Below, piece by piece: positions 42,178 to 50,964 of a stretch of 64,000 bases of DNA. How positions within the stretch are numbered: the first letter of the stretch is position 1; each line of letters opens with the position of its first letter. The translations under genes and the position numbers were made by a program. Origin of the DNA: Microcella daejeonensis (GTDB taxonomy: Bacteria > Actinomycetota > Actinomycetes > Actinomycetales > Microbacteriaceae); NCBI RefSeq assembly GCF_026625045.1, contig NZ_CP113089.1, positions 2,046,001 through 2,110,000 on the forward strand, read 5' to 3'. Under the pieces are notes generated by a model, which was given only the letters and a program-made list of their open reading frames with translations, was not told the DNA's origin and searched no databases.

Positions 42178-43620
42178 TCAGTGCGCTGATGAGCGCTGCG
42201 CGCGATCCGTCTCGAGCAGGCGCAGCCACACCTCGCTCATCGTCGGGTAGGAGGGCACGGCGTGCTGGAGGCGGGAGATCGGCACCTCGCCGACGACCGC
42301 GATCGTCGCGGCGTGCAGCAGCTCGGCCACGTCGTCCCCGACGACCGTGAATCCGACGATGACGTCGCGCTCGACGTCGACCACCATGCGGGCCGTTCCC
42401 TCGTAGCCGTCGGCGTGTAGGGATGCGCCCGCGACCCACCCGAGGGCGTAGTCGACGACGCGGGTGCGCAGCCCGCGCTGCTCGGCCTGCGCCGCGGTGA
42501 GACCGACGCTCGCGACCTCGGGGGAGGTGAAGGTCACCTGGGGCACGGCGGCGTGGTCGGCGGTGGCGACGTGCGCCCCCCACGGCGCGTCGTCGACCCG
42601 CTCACCCCGGGCGCGCGCTGCGATGACGTCGCCGGCCGCGCGGGCCTGGTACTTGCCCTGGTGCGTCAGGAGGGCTCGGTGGGTGACGTCGCCGACGGCG
42701 TAGAGCCACGCGCTGCCGGGCACCCGCAGCGTGTCGTCCACGTCGATCCAGGCGCCCTCCTCGAGCCCGACCGTCTCCAGCCCGATGCCGGTCGTGCGCG
42801 GCGTGCGCCCCGTGGCGACGAGCACCTCGTCGGCCTCGATCGCGTCACCGGAGTCGAGCACCAGGTGCACCGGCCCCTCGCCCTCGCGCCGCACCTCGAC
42901 CGGGGAGGCGTGCATGAGCACGCGCACCCCGCGCGACTGCAGACGCTGAGCGACGGCCTCGCCGGCGAAGGGCTCGGCGCCCCCGAGCAGGGTGCCGCGG
43001 CTGATGAGGGTCACGGAGGAGCCGAGCGAGCTCCAGGCGGTGGCGAGCTCGCATCCCACGACGCCGCCGCCGATGATGGCGAGGCGCTGCGGCACCTCCT
43101 GGGCGCTCGTCGCCTCGCGGGCCGTCCAGGGCCGGGATTCCGCGAGACCCGGCACGGGCGGGATGAGCGCCTCGGAACCCGTGCAGACGGCGACGGCGTG
43201 CCGGGCATCCACCGCGTGCTCGACGCCCGCGGCGTCGGTGATGATGACGCGCCGCTCGCCGTCGAGGCGGCCGTGACCGCGGGCGAGGGCGATGCCGGCG
43301 CCCTCGAGCCAGCGCACCTGCCCCGCGTCGTCCCAGTGCGAGGTGAACGAGTCGCGCCGCGCGAGAACCGCCGCCGCATCGAGCTCGCCCGTGACCGCCT
43401 CGCGAGCGCCGCCGAGCGCGCGGGCGGCCTCGAGGGCCGCGGCGGAGCGCAGCAGCGCCTTCGAGGGCATGCAGGCCCAGTACGAGCACTCGCCGCCGAC
43501 GAGCTCGTGCTCGACGAGCAGCACGCTGAGGCCGCCCTGCACGGCGCGGTCGGCGACGTTCTCGCCCACCGCCCCGCCGCCGAGCACGATGAGGTCGTAG
43601 GTGCTGTCGAGTGATGCCAT
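42178..43620 (-). CDS. Pyridine nucleotide-disulfide oxidoreductase family flavoprotein
   Basis: A 480-residue class I flavoprotein disulfide reductase. FAD motif [12 protein letters not shown] at 12-23; redox-active pair Cys45/Cys50 in [16 protein letters not shown](P) motif [12 protein letters not shown]; and the C-terminal dimer domain. The usual His-Glu dyad (HxHPTxxE) is altered to [11 protein letters not shown], so the base His is moved or missing. It could be a mercuric-reductase- or dihydrolipoyl-dehydrogenase-related enzyme, but no lipoyl complex genes are near. GGAAGG lies upstream of GTG-ATG; I chose the ATG. It follows the crotonase gene after 6 bp. Confidence 0.82.
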   Translation of the reverse strand: MASLDSTYDLIVLGGGAVGENVADRAVQGGLSVLLVEHELVGGECSYWACMPSKALLRSAAALEAARALGGAREAVTGELDAAAVLARRDSFTSHWDDAGQVRWLEGAGIALARGHGRLDGERRVIITDAAGVEHAVDARHAVAVCTGSEALIPPVPGLAESRPWTAREATSAQEVPQRLAIIGGGVVGCELATAWSSLGSSVTLISRGTLLGGAEPFAGEAVAQRLQSRGVRVLMHASPVEVRREGEGPVHLVLDSGDAIEADEVLVATGRTPRTTGIGLETVGLEEGAWIDVDDTLRVPGSAWLYAVGDVTHRALLTHQGKYQARAAGDVIAARARGERVDDAPWGAHVATADHAAVPQVTFTSPEVASVGLTAAQAEQRGLRTRVVDYALGWVAGASLHADGYEGTARMVVDVERDVIVGFTVVGDDVAELLHAATIAVVGEVPISRLQHAVPSYPTMSEVWLRLLETDRAQRSSAH

Positions 43621-43626
43621 CACGGG

Positions 43627-44412
43627 CTACCTTCCGGTGAAGTGCGGGGTCGATCGGGTCATGAAGGCCTCCATGCCGATGCGCGCGTCGTCGGTCTGCA
43701 TGAGCCGCACGAGCTCGCCCTGCAGGCGCGCCTCGGCGGCGGCCGGGCCCTCGCGCTCGGCGAGGCGGGCGTTCGCGAGCGTCGCCTGCACGGCGAGCGG
43801 GGCCTGCGCGGCGATGCGCTCGGCGAGCTCGAGAGCCCGGTCGAGCTGGGAGCCCGCGGGCACGACCTCCTGCACGAGACCCATGCGGCGGGCCTCGGCG
43901 GCGTCGAAGCGGTCGCCCGTGAGCATCCAGCGCATCGCATCGCCCCACCCGGCGCGCGCGGCGAACCGGGTGGTGGCGCCGCCGAAGGGCAGGATCGCGC
44001 GCGAGACCTCGAGCTGCGCGAACACGGTGTCATCCGCGGCGACGACGACGTCGCTCGCGAGCGCGAGCTCGATCCCGAGCGTCAGGCAGGTGCCCTGCAC
44101 GGCGAGCACCACGGGCTTCGAGACCTGCGCGCCCTCCGTGCCCCACGGGTTGATGCCGCCCTCGGGCACCATGCGCAGGCCCTCCGGGCCGATTCGCGGG
44201 GCGAGGTCGCCGAGGTCGAGCCCCGCCGTGAAGTGGTCCCCGTGCGCGTGCACCACCCCGACCCGCAGCCCGGGGTCGCGGTCGAGCTCGCCGTAGGCGA
44301 GGGCCAGCTGCTCGAGCATGGCCAGGTCGGCGGCGTTGCGCTTCTCCGGGCGGTTCAGCCCGATCAGAAGCAGGGGGCCTCGGCGGTCGACGGTGACGCG
44401 GTTCTCGCTCAT
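43627..44412 (-). CDS. Enoyl-CoA hydratase/isomerase (crotonase) family protein
   Basis: A 261-residue crotonase-fold protein. NRPEKRNAADLAM, the oxyanion region HFTAGLDLGDL, and VQGTCLTLGIELALASDVVVAADD are family blocks. The first catalytic Glu of hydratases (around E144) is not obvious: the segment LEVSRAILPFGGATTR lacks the usual GE/PELG, so activity may be isomerase-, hydrolase- or decarboxylase-like. It lies 6 bp after the arginase-like gene and 6 bp before the flavoprotein, so it is part of one operon. Confidence 0.8.
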   Translation of the reverse strand: MSENRVTVDRRGPLLLIGLNRPEKRNAADLAMLEQLALAYGELDRDPGLRVGVVHAHGDHFTAGLDLGDLAPRIGPEGLRMVPEGGINPWGTEGAQVSKPVVLAVQGTCLTLGIELALASDVVVAADDTVFAQLEVSRAILPFGGATTRFAARAGWGDAMRWMLTGDRFDAAEARRMGLVQEVVPAGSQLDRALELAERIAAQAPLAVQATLANARLAEREGPAAAEARLQGELVRLMQTDDARIGMEAFMTRSTPHFTGR

Positions 44413-44418
44413 GGCCGC

Positions 44419-45231
44419 TCAGCGTAGCGAGGCGGGCTCGACCGGTCGGGTGAGCGCCGAGACGATTCGCAGGATGCTCGGCAGGTCGTCGACCGCGGCC
44501 TCCGCGTCGGCCGGGGCGAACTCGGTCACCCCCGCACCCCGCAGCGGTAGGGCCGCCCGCACCGCCAGCAGGGTGGAGACGAGATCGGCCGTCGTCTCGC
44601 CGAACGGCGTCGCGAAGGCGACCCCGGCGAACTCGCCCGGGTCGAGCACGTCGAGGTCGACGTGGGCGTAGAGCCCGGTGGCCCCGTCGGCCGCGCGCGC
44701 GGCGACCGCCTCGGCGGCCGTCCCGGGGGTGACGCGGGCGATGCCGAGCTCGGCGACGGCCTGCTCCTCGGCGGGGTCGAGGTCGCGCGCGCCGAGCAGC
44801 AGCACGTCGTCGGCGGCGATCACGCCGTCATCGATGAGCGCGCGCAGCACCATGCCGTGGAAGGCGCCGGAGGGGGAGCTCGTGGGCGTGTTGAGGTCGG
44901 CGTGGGCATCCGCCCACAGCAGCACGGTGCGCCCGGCGCGGGCCGCGTGCTCGACCGCCGCGTACTCGACGCCGCAGTCGCCGCCGATGGTGATGGGCGT
45001 CGCGTCGACGGCCGCCATCTCGCGCGCCTGGCGCTCGCGCACGAGCCGCAGCGAGCTGTACCGGTGGATGCCGGTGCCCTCGCCGTCGCCCGCCTCGAGC
45101 GGCACCGCCACGAGGGTGGTGGCCGATTCGGGCAGGTCGCCCTGGATCGCCAGGGCGCCGTCGACGAGCCGCATCGCGCGGTCGCTGCCGGAGCCCTGCC
45201 ACTGCGGGACGACGAAGAAGTGGGAGGTCAT
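44419..45231 (-). CDS. Arginase/agmatinase-family protein
   Basis: A 270-residue ureohydrolase-fold protein. Metal ligands are visible in WADAHADLNTP (DAHxD) and HVDLDVLDP (DxDxxDP). The first ligand motif GGDHS is GGDCGVEY here, with Cys in place of His, changing one manganese site. The substrate could be a guanidino compound or formimidoglutamate; no arginine or histidine catabolic genes are nearby. The ATG overlaps the upstream stop (ATGA). Cytoplasmic. Confidence 0.8.
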   Translation of the reverse strand: MTSHFFVVPQWQGSGSDRAMRLVDGALAIQGDLPESATTLVAVPLEAGDGEGTGIHRYSSLRLVRERQAREMAAVDATPITIGGDCGVEYAAVEHAARAGRTVLLWADAHADLNTPTSSPSGAFHGMVLRALIDDGVIAADDVLLLGARDLDPAEEQAVAELGIARVTPGTAAEAVAARAADGATGLYAHVDLDVLDPGEFAGVAFATPFGETTADLVSTLLAVRAALPLRGAGVTEFAPADAEAAVDDLPSILRIVSALTRPVEPASLR

Positions 45232-46358
45232 GCGCGCAAGTCTCGCACCGAGCGGTAGCGGAACGGCAGACCGGCCGCGCGCTGCAGCACCCACTCGAGC
45301 GGACCGGGCAGGCGGAGGGCCTGCCAGGCGAGCGCGAAGGCCGCGGCGGCGACCGAGAGTACGAGAAGCGCGACCCAGCCGACGACCCCGTCGAACTGCC
45401 CGGCGGGGCCGAGCGGGGAGATCGCCGCGAGCACGAGCAGGTGGGCGACGTAGATCGTGAGCGGCATGCGGCCGATCGCGGTGATCGGCGCGAGCAGGAG
45501 GCCCAGGGCGCGGCGGAGGGCGGTGGCGGCGGGGGAGGGTGCGGGTGCGGGCGCGGGGGTGGGGGACGCCGCGGCGCTCGTGGCGCCCTCCGCGGGCAGA
45601 GGCGGGTCGAGCAGCACGAGCAGCAGGCCGACGACCGCGGCCGCGAGCCCGCCGGCGCCCAGCAGCTCGGCCGTCGTGCCGCTGTGCGCCGAGGCGTCGA
45701 CGCCCGGCAGCACGGCGGCGGCTCCGTAGCCCGCGACCGCCGCGATCGCCCCGAAGCCGATGAGCGCCGTGCGCGTCCGCGCGAGCCCGAGATCGCTGCG
45801 CGCGGCGATCAGGCCCGCTGCTAGCACGGGCACCCAGAGCAGCGCCGGGTACCAGCCGGTGAGCAGGTAGTCGATCGCGGTGTCGAGCGGCTCGCCGGGG
45901 AGAGGGCGCGCCTCGACGGCCCGGCGCAGGAGGGGGCCCGCGACGAGCACCGCCGCTCCGACCCCGGCGAGCACGAGCCGGGAGGCCAGCAGCAGCGGGA
46001 TCATCGCTAAGAACATCACGCCGTAGTAGTCGAGGATGACGGCGACGCCGTGGGGGAGCATCCACAGCAGCACGCCCATGGCGAAGAGCACGAGCGCGCG
46101 GATGGCGAGCCGGGCGCGCGCCTCGCCGCGGCTCGCGGGCGGCGTCGGTCGCGCTCCGCCCGTCACGAGTCCCAGCGCCACCCCGGCGACGAGGGCGAAG
46201 AGCACCGAGGGGCGGCCGTCGACGAGCAGCTCGTCGGTGCTCGTGCGGGGCACGGTGTGCGCGGCGAACATGCCGAGCACGGCGAGTCCGCGCGCGGCAT
46301 CGACCCCCGTCCAGCGGAGGGCCGGGCGGGGGTCGGATGCGGAGTGCGGCGTGCTGAT
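45228..46358 (-). CDS. DUF1624/HGSNAT-like membrane acyltransferase protein, unusual start
   Basis: About 376 residues with 8-10 hydrophobic helices. WTGVDAARGLAVLGMFAAHT is the first-helix signature of the heparan-alpha-glucosaminide acetyltransferase / DUF418 group; ITAIGRMPLTIYVAHLLVLAA is the conserved C-terminal helix. It may move acyl groups across the membrane onto a glycan. No ATG, GTG or TTG lies in frame between the pspA stop and the signature; ATC at 46356-46358 gives MSTPHSASDP and is the most plausible start. The start is unresolved; a sequence error is possible. The stop overlaps the arginase-like start. Confidence 0.65.
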   Translation of the reverse strand: MSTPHSASDPRPALRWTGVDAARGLAVLGMFAAHTVPRTSTDELLVDGRPSVLFALVAGVALGLVTGGARPTPPASRGEARARLAIRALVLFAMGVLLWMLPHGVAVILDYYGVMFLAMIPLLLASRLVLAGVGAAVLVAGPLLRRAVEARPLPGEPLDTAIDYLLTGWYPALLWVPVLAAGLIAARSDLGLARTRTALIGFGAIAAVAGYGAAAVLPGVDASAHSGTTAELLGAGGLAAAVVGLLLVLLDPPLPAEGATSAAASPTPAPAPAPSPAATALRRALGLLLAPITAIGRMPLTIYVAHLLVLAAISPLGPAGQFDGVVGWVALLVLSVAAAAFALAWQALRLPGPLEWVLQRAAGLPFRYRSVRDLRA

Positions 46359-46365
46359 GGCGGCC

Positions 46366-47100
46366 CTACTGTCCGATCGCGGGCGGCGTGGAGCCGCTCT
46401 TGAGGGCGGCGAGCCGGGCCTCGATCTCGGTGGTGCGCCCGACGTCCTCCAGCTGCTCGAACTGGGCGTCGAGGCTCGAGGCGGCGAGCTCCTGCTGGCC
46501 GAGCACCTTGGCCTCCTCGCGGCGCACCTTCTCCTCGAAGCGGCCGAGCTCGCTCGTCGGGTCCATGATGTCGATGCTCTTGACGGCGTCGAGCACCTGG
46601 CTCTGCGCATCGGCGATCTTCGCGCGGGCGACGAGCTGGTCGCGCTTGGCGGCGAGCTCGCCGAGCTTGCCGCGCATCGCCTCGAGGCCCGACTTGAGCT
46701 TGTCGACGACCTCGGTCTGCGAGGCGATCGTGGGCTGCGCGGCGCGCGCCTCGGTCTCGGCCGAGAGCTGCTTGCCGAGGGCGATCTTCGCGAGGTTGTC
46801 GAACTTGTCGGCGTCGGCGGCGTTGCCCGCCGCGCGGTACTCGTCGGCCTTGGCGCTCGCGGCGACGGCCTTGCGGCCCCAGTCCTGCGCGGTCGCGACG
46901 TCCTCGGCGTAGTCCTGCTCGAGCAGGCGCAGGTTGCCGATGGTCTGCGCGATCGCCGCCTCCGCCTCCTGGATGCTCGCGGAGTAGTCGCGCACCATCT
47001 GGTCGAGCATCTTCTGCGGGTCCTCCGCCGAGTCGAGCAGGGCGTTGATGTTGGCCTTCGCGAGCTGGGCGATGCGGCCGAAGATCGATTGCTTCGTCAT
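46366..47100 (-). CDS. pspA: PspA/IM30-family membrane-stress protein
   Basis: A 244-residue, almost entirely helical coiled-coil protein. Start MTKQSIFGRIAQLAKANINALLD is the amphipathic helix that binds stressed membranes; DPQKMLDQMVRDYSASIQEAE is the family signature. PspA/Vipp1 proteins form rods that repair membranes and damp proton leakage. The C-terminus ends GSTPPAIGQ. It is upstream of the DUF1624-like gene (7-bp gap) and downstream of the TPM gene, both envelope-related. Confidence 0.92.
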   Translation of the reverse strand: MTKQSIFGRIAQLAKANINALLDSAEDPQKMLDQMVRDYSASIQEAEAAIAQTIGNLRLLEQDYAEDVATAQDWGRKAVAASAKADEYRAAGNAADADKFDNLAKIALGKQLSAETEARAAQPTIASQTEVVDKLKSGLEAMRGKLGELAAKRDQLVARAKIADAQSQVLDAVKSIDIMDPTSELGRFEEKVRREEAKVLGQQELAASSLDAQFEQLEDVGRTTEIEARLAALKSGSTPPAIGQ

Positions 47101-47119
47101 GGTCGGGTGTTGCCTTTCG

Positions 47120-47260
47120 GATCGGTGGTCGGGGAGCGGGGGACGGTCGCGTCGGTGCGGGTCGTCAGGGTCGGTGCCGGTCGTCGGTGCGGGTCGTCGG
47201 TGTCGGTCTCGGTCGGGGGCTCGGTCTCAGTGTCGGTCTGGGTCTCGGTGCCGGTCGTGG
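47120..47260. repeat. GTCGGT-rich low-complexity spacer
   Basis: Degenerate repeats of GTCGGT/GTCGTC/GTCTCG fill the 197-bp gap between the TPM gene and pspA. No conserved reading frame was found; the minus-strand frame reads Thr/Glu/Asp repeats for 60 codons only. Confidence 0.6.
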
Positions 47261-47297
47261 GGCATCGGGATGCCCGCACCAGCTTCGCGGGCGCTCC

Positions 47298-49445
47298 TCA
47301 GAATCTGCCGCCTCCACTGCGGCGACCGGATGACCGGCCCCCGCCGCTCGAGGCGCGCCGGGCGCCGCCGCCGAAGCCGCCGCCCCCGAAGCCGCCGCCG
47401 CCGGATCGCCGGGAGGAGCCGAACGACGGCCCCCCGAAGCCGGAGCCGCCCGAGCCGCGCGACCCGCCCCCGCCGCTCAGCAGCCCGCCGATGATGCCTC
47501 CGATGATGGCGTCGCCGATGCCGCTGCCCCCGCGCGAGCCGCCCATCGCGCCGCCCAGCATCCCGCCGAGGCCGCCGAGGCCGCCGAGACCGCCGCCTCC
47601 GCCGGCACCGCCGAGGAGGCCGCCCTGCTCGGCGCCGTCGAGGCGCGAGGCGACGTCGGCCTGCGCGGCCTCGAGAGCCTGGGCCGCGCGCTGGACGGCC
47701 TGCTGCGAGGCGGCGACCGCCGCGAGGGGATCGGCCTGCTGCGCCGCGACGGCCGTGTCGAGCAGCGCCTGCGCCTCGGCGAGCGCGGCCCGGGCGGTCG
47801 CCCCGACTGCGCCGCGATGCGCGGCGATGAACTCGGCGGCGGAGAGGATGCGGCTGCGCGCCGCCGCGAGCGAGCGATCGAGCGCGGCGACCGCCGCGGC
47901 CCGGCGGTCGACCTCCGCGCGGGCGCTGTCGATCGCGGCGTCGAGAGCGCGATCGGCCTCGACGAGCCGGTGCGCAGCGGCGAGAGGATCGGCGGCCCCC
48001 TGATCGGTCGCGGCGCGGGCCGCCTCGGCGGTGGCGATCGCGGCCGCGAGCGCCTCGCTCGCGGGGAGCCCGCGCGCCGCGGCGATCCCCTGCTCGAGCT
48101 CGACGCGATGGGCGGGGAGCGCGACGGCGGCGGCGTCGAGCTCGGCGGCGAGGCGCTCGAGCCCGTCGAGCGAGGCGGTGAGCTGCGATTGGGCGAGCTG
48201 GGCGGCGCGCACGTCGACGGCGGCGGCTCCCGTCGCGCCGGCCGCGACCGACTGCTCGGCCTCGGCGAGCTCCGCCTCGATGAGGGAGAGCAGGCCCTGC
48301 TGCTGCGCGTCGGCGTCGGCGACCGCGGTGAGCGCGGCGGGCGCGAAGCGGGTGCGCAGCGCCTCGAGCTGCTGCGCGGCGGCCTGCGCGCGATCCTGCA
48401 GGGCGGGGTGGGCGGCGCGCAGGGCGGGCAGGGCCTCGGGCAGGCCGGCCTCGACGTCGCGGAGGGCGTCGAAGGCCTCCTCCTGCTGCTCGAGCAGGGC
48501 ATCCGCCTCGTCGCACAGGGCGGCGGCGCGCTGCAGCCGCGCCTGCCGCTGCTCGCCCGTCTCGCCCTCGGGGGCGGCGGTGCCGCCGTGCAGACGGAAG
48601 GCCTCGGCGACGCGCGCGCGGGCCTCGCGCACCGCGTCGCGGAACGGCGCGACCGCCTCGGCCCCGAACTGCGCCTCGGCGAATCCGAGCTCCTGCTCGC
48701 TCGTCGTGAGGGCGTCGTCGAGCTCGACGAGACGACGCGAGGCGCGGGCCTCCGTCTGGGCGGGCGTCTCCCGATCCGGCGCTCCGCCGCCTCCCGCGCC
48801 GGTGCGCCGACGCCGCCGCAGCACGAGCCAGATGACGACGGCGATGACGACCGCGCCGAGCACCACGATCGCCAGCAGGGGAGCCCCGCCCGCACCGGTG
48901 GACTGCCCGCGCAGCGCCTCCGAGAAGGCGATGACGCCGCCGGCGTAGTCATCGGCGCGCAGGGCGGGCAGCAGCGCCTCGGTCTCCGCGCGGGCGAGGG
49001 TCGCGTCGTCGACGGGCCACTCCGCCCCGACCGAGTAGGCGTAGGCCCGGTCGTCGACGGCGATCGCCAGCAGGGCGTCGCGGTCGCCGAGACCGGAGAC
49101 GACGGCCGAGCGGTCGGCCCAGTCGGCGGGCGTCGCGGTGCCGTCGAAGCGATCGGTGACGACGACGAAGAGGGATGCCCCCTCCGCCTCGATCAGGGCG
49201 TCGAGCTCCGCCTCGATCATCTCGATCCGACCGTCGAGCACCCCCGTCTCGTCGAGCACGTAGGCGCCGCCGAGGTCGACGGGTTCGGAAGCGAGGGCCG
49301 GGCTCGGCGCACCGCCGACGACGAGGGCGAGCGCGGCCGCGGCGGCGAGCAGGCGGCGCGGCGCACGGCCCGTGCCCCGGGCGCGGGAGCGCGGCGGCGT
49401 CAGGGAGGGCGCGGTGCGATCCGGCTCGCGAGCTGTGCCTGCCAT
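47298..49445 (-). CDS. TPM-domain membrane protein with coiled coil
   Basis: A 715-residue protein. A signal peptide of about 45-60 residues from the ATG precedes the TPM phosphatase-like domain (about 60-185: YVLDETGVLDGRIEMIEAELDAL and ADYAG-like RADDYAGGVIAF). One transmembrane helix (about 195-215) is followed by RRRRR, a long Ala/Glu/Arg coiled coil (230-590), and a Gly/Ser-rich tail ending GGGRF. TPM (YgcG) proteins are often next to PspA and help in photosystem repair or membrane stress in other bacteria. GAAGAGGA precedes the ATG. It follows the sigma/anti-sigma genes by 120 bp. Confidence 0.75.
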   Translation of the reverse strand: MAGTAREPDRTAPSLTPPRSRARGTGRAPRRLLAAAAALALVVGGAPSPALASEPVDLGGAYVLDETGVLDGRIEMIEAELDALIEAEGASLFVVVTDRFDGTATPADWADRSAVVSGLGDRDALLAIAVDDRAYAYSVGAEWPVDDATLARAETEALLPALRADDYAGGVIAFSEALRGQSTGAGGAPLLAIVVLGAVVIAVVIWLVLRRRRRTGAGGGGAPDRETPAQTEARASRRLVELDDALTTSEQELGFAEAQFGAEAVAPFRDAVREARARVAEAFRLHGGTAAPEGETGEQRQARLQRAAALCDEADALLEQQEEAFDALRDVEAGLPEALPALRAAHPALQDRAQAAAQQLEALRTRFAPAALTAVADADAQQQGLLSLIEAELAEAEQSVAAGATGAAAVDVRAAQLAQSQLTASLDGLERLAAELDAAAVALPAHRVELEQGIAAARGLPASEALAAAIATAEAARAATDQGAADPLAAAHRLVEADRALDAAIDSARAEVDRRAAAVAALDRSLAAARSRILSAAEFIAAHRGAVGATARAALAEAQALLDTAVAAQQADPLAAVAASQQAVQRAAQALEAAQADVASRLDGAEQGGLLGGAGGGGGLGGLGGLGGMLGGAMGGSRGGSGIGDAIIGGIIGGLLSGGGGSRGSGGSGFGGPSFGSSRRSGGGGFGGGGFGGGARRASSGGGRSSGRRSGGGRF

Positions 49446-49565
49446 GGCGTCCTCTTCCGCATCCGGCGACGTCGGCGGCGACCCCGCTCGGGTGCGCCGC
49501 GCCGGAGCGCCGTCGCGGGAGATTCTAGTCAGGCGGGGCGGCGCGAGCGCGAGCATCCCGCACCG

Positions 49566-50315
49566 TCATCGGGCGCCGATCCGCGAGGGCTCGGAGATCA
49601 CGGCGACCACCTCGCCGCCGGCGTCGAGCAGTTCGACGGCGACGGCGGCCAGGAGCGCGGCCCCCTCGACGGCGGCGGGGTCGAGCGGGGCGCCCGTCGC
49701 GCACGAGGTCGTCGGCACGAGGGCCGTCCAGGTGCGCTCGGCACCGGGGTCGAGCGCGAAGCGCGTCGCTGCGCTGCCATCCGTTCCGGCCGGTCCGATG
49801 ATCCGGCCGTCGCTCGCGAGCGCCGCAGCCGGTTCGGAGACCAGGCGCAGCTCGAGGGGCGCCTCCGCGGTGCCGCGCAGCGTGATGCGCACCGGGATGC
49901 CCTCCGGACCGGCGTCCCCGGTGGCGCGCACGACGAGCTCCAGCCCCGAGTCGGGCTCGACCGGCGGTGCCGCGCCGCACGCCGCCAGCGCGCCGGCATC
50001 GACCCCGCCGCCGCCGACCCCGCCGTCACTGTCGGCGCCGCCCCCGCTCTCCGCCCCGCCGTCCGCCTCGCCCGCCGTCGGCGCGTCGGCCGACTCGTCC
50101 GCCGCCGAGATGACGCCGCCCACCCCGGGCAGGGCCGCGATCGCGAGCCCTCCGGCGCCGAGCACGAGCATCGCCGCAGCCGTGCCGGCGAGCAGCTGCG
50201 CGGGCAGGCGACGGGCGCGGCTGGCGCGCACGGCGGCGCCGACGTCGAGGCGGGATGCCCCGGGCGCGCCCTCCGCCGCGCGGTCGAGCGCGATGCGCAG
50301 CTGCTCATCCGACAC
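49566..50315 (-). CDS. Single-pass membrane protein, probable anti-sigma factor
   Basis: A 249-residue protein encoded directly after a sigma factor, overlapping it by 11 bp. The cytoplasmic part (1-40: MSDEQLRIALDRAAEGAPGA) is short and has no Cys/His zinc motif; one transmembrane helix lies at about 40-65; the exported part begins with a Gly/Ser/Asp-rich linker followed by a beta-rich domain with two cysteines (near 113 and 205). The arrangement suggests an anti-sigma factor or sensor, but this is inferred from context only. Confidence 0.6.
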   Translation of the reverse strand: MSDEQLRIALDRAAEGAPGASRLDVGAAVRASRARRLPAQLLAGTAAAMLVLGAGGLAIAALPGVGGVISAADESADAPTAGEADGGAESGGGADSDGGVGGGGVDAGALAACGAAPPVEPDSGLELVVRATGDAGPEGIPVRITLRGTAEAPLELRLVSEPAAALASDGRIIGPAGTDGSAATRFALDPGAERTWTALVPTTSCATGAPLDPAAVEGAALLAAVAVELLDAGGEVVAVISEPSRIGAR

Positions 50316-50919
50316 GGGAGCCTCCTCGGGTCGTGGCGTCGTCGTCGAGCGCGCGCGGTCCGCCGGCCGACGGGTCGGATCCCTCCGCGAGCACCCCGGT
50401 GAGCCGGGTGAGCGCGTCGCTCACGTACCGCTTGACGGCGCCCTCGCTGATGCCGAGCTCCGCGGCGATGACCGCGACGGGCTGGTCGCCGTAGTACCGC
50501 AGCACGACGCAGGCGCGCTCGCGGGGGCTGAGGCGCGCGAGCGCGACGCGCAGATCGTACCGGCGGTCGACGCGCTCCGACTCGGCGGAGGCGACCTCGG
50601 GCCCGAGGTGCAGGTGCGCGGATCGTCTCCAGCGGGCGCGCCGCCGCCCGCCGTCCACGGCGGCGGCGAGCACCGCGCGCTTGACGCGGGTCTCGGCGAG
50701 GTCGAGATCGGTGGTGGGGCGCAGGCGTCCGAACGCGGTCACGAGGGCCGACTGCACGAGGTCGGCGGCGTCGTCCTCGTCGCCGCACAGCAGGTGCGCG
50801 TAGCGCAGCAGGGCGTCGCCGCGCTCGGCGACGAGGCGCGCGAGCACCCGCTCCCAGCCCTCCGCCGCGCGTGCCACCGCTCCGCCCTCCGCCGTCGCCC
50901 CCGCCGGGGCTGCGGCCAC
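50305..50919 (-). CDS. SigE-like ECF sigma-70 factor
   Basis: A 204-residue extracytoplasmic-function sigma factor. Region 2: LVAERGDALLRYAHLLCGDEDDAADLVQSAL; region 4: LARLSPRERACVVLRYYGDQPVAVIAAELGISEGAVKRYVSDALTRL, a clear -35-binding helix-turn-helix. The pattern of Y-A-x-L-L-C-G-D is typical of the actinobacterial SigE/SACE-type group. The start GTG at 50919 sits 45 bp from the pckA stop; the first 25 residues are Ala-rich and may be unstructured. It overlaps its membrane partner gene. Confidence 0.85.
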   Translation of the reverse strand: MAAAPAGATAEGGAVARAAEGWERVLARLVAERGDALLRYAHLLCGDEDDAADLVQSALVTAFGRLRPTTDLDLAETRVKRAVLAAAVDGGRRRARWRRSAHLHLGPEVASAESERVDRRYDLRVALARLSPRERACVVLRYYGDQPVAVIAAELGISEGAVKRYVSDALTRLTGVLAEGSDPSAGGPRALDDDATTRGGSRVG

Positions 50920-50964
50920 CCTCGCACGCCAGGGCGCGGGAGGGAAGACGGAGCGGTGAGCGGG

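Noticed and set aside
41000..50000. Genomic island or prophage on the minus-strand run
   Set aside because: No integrase, transposase, tRNA-flanking repeat or base-composition change is visible.
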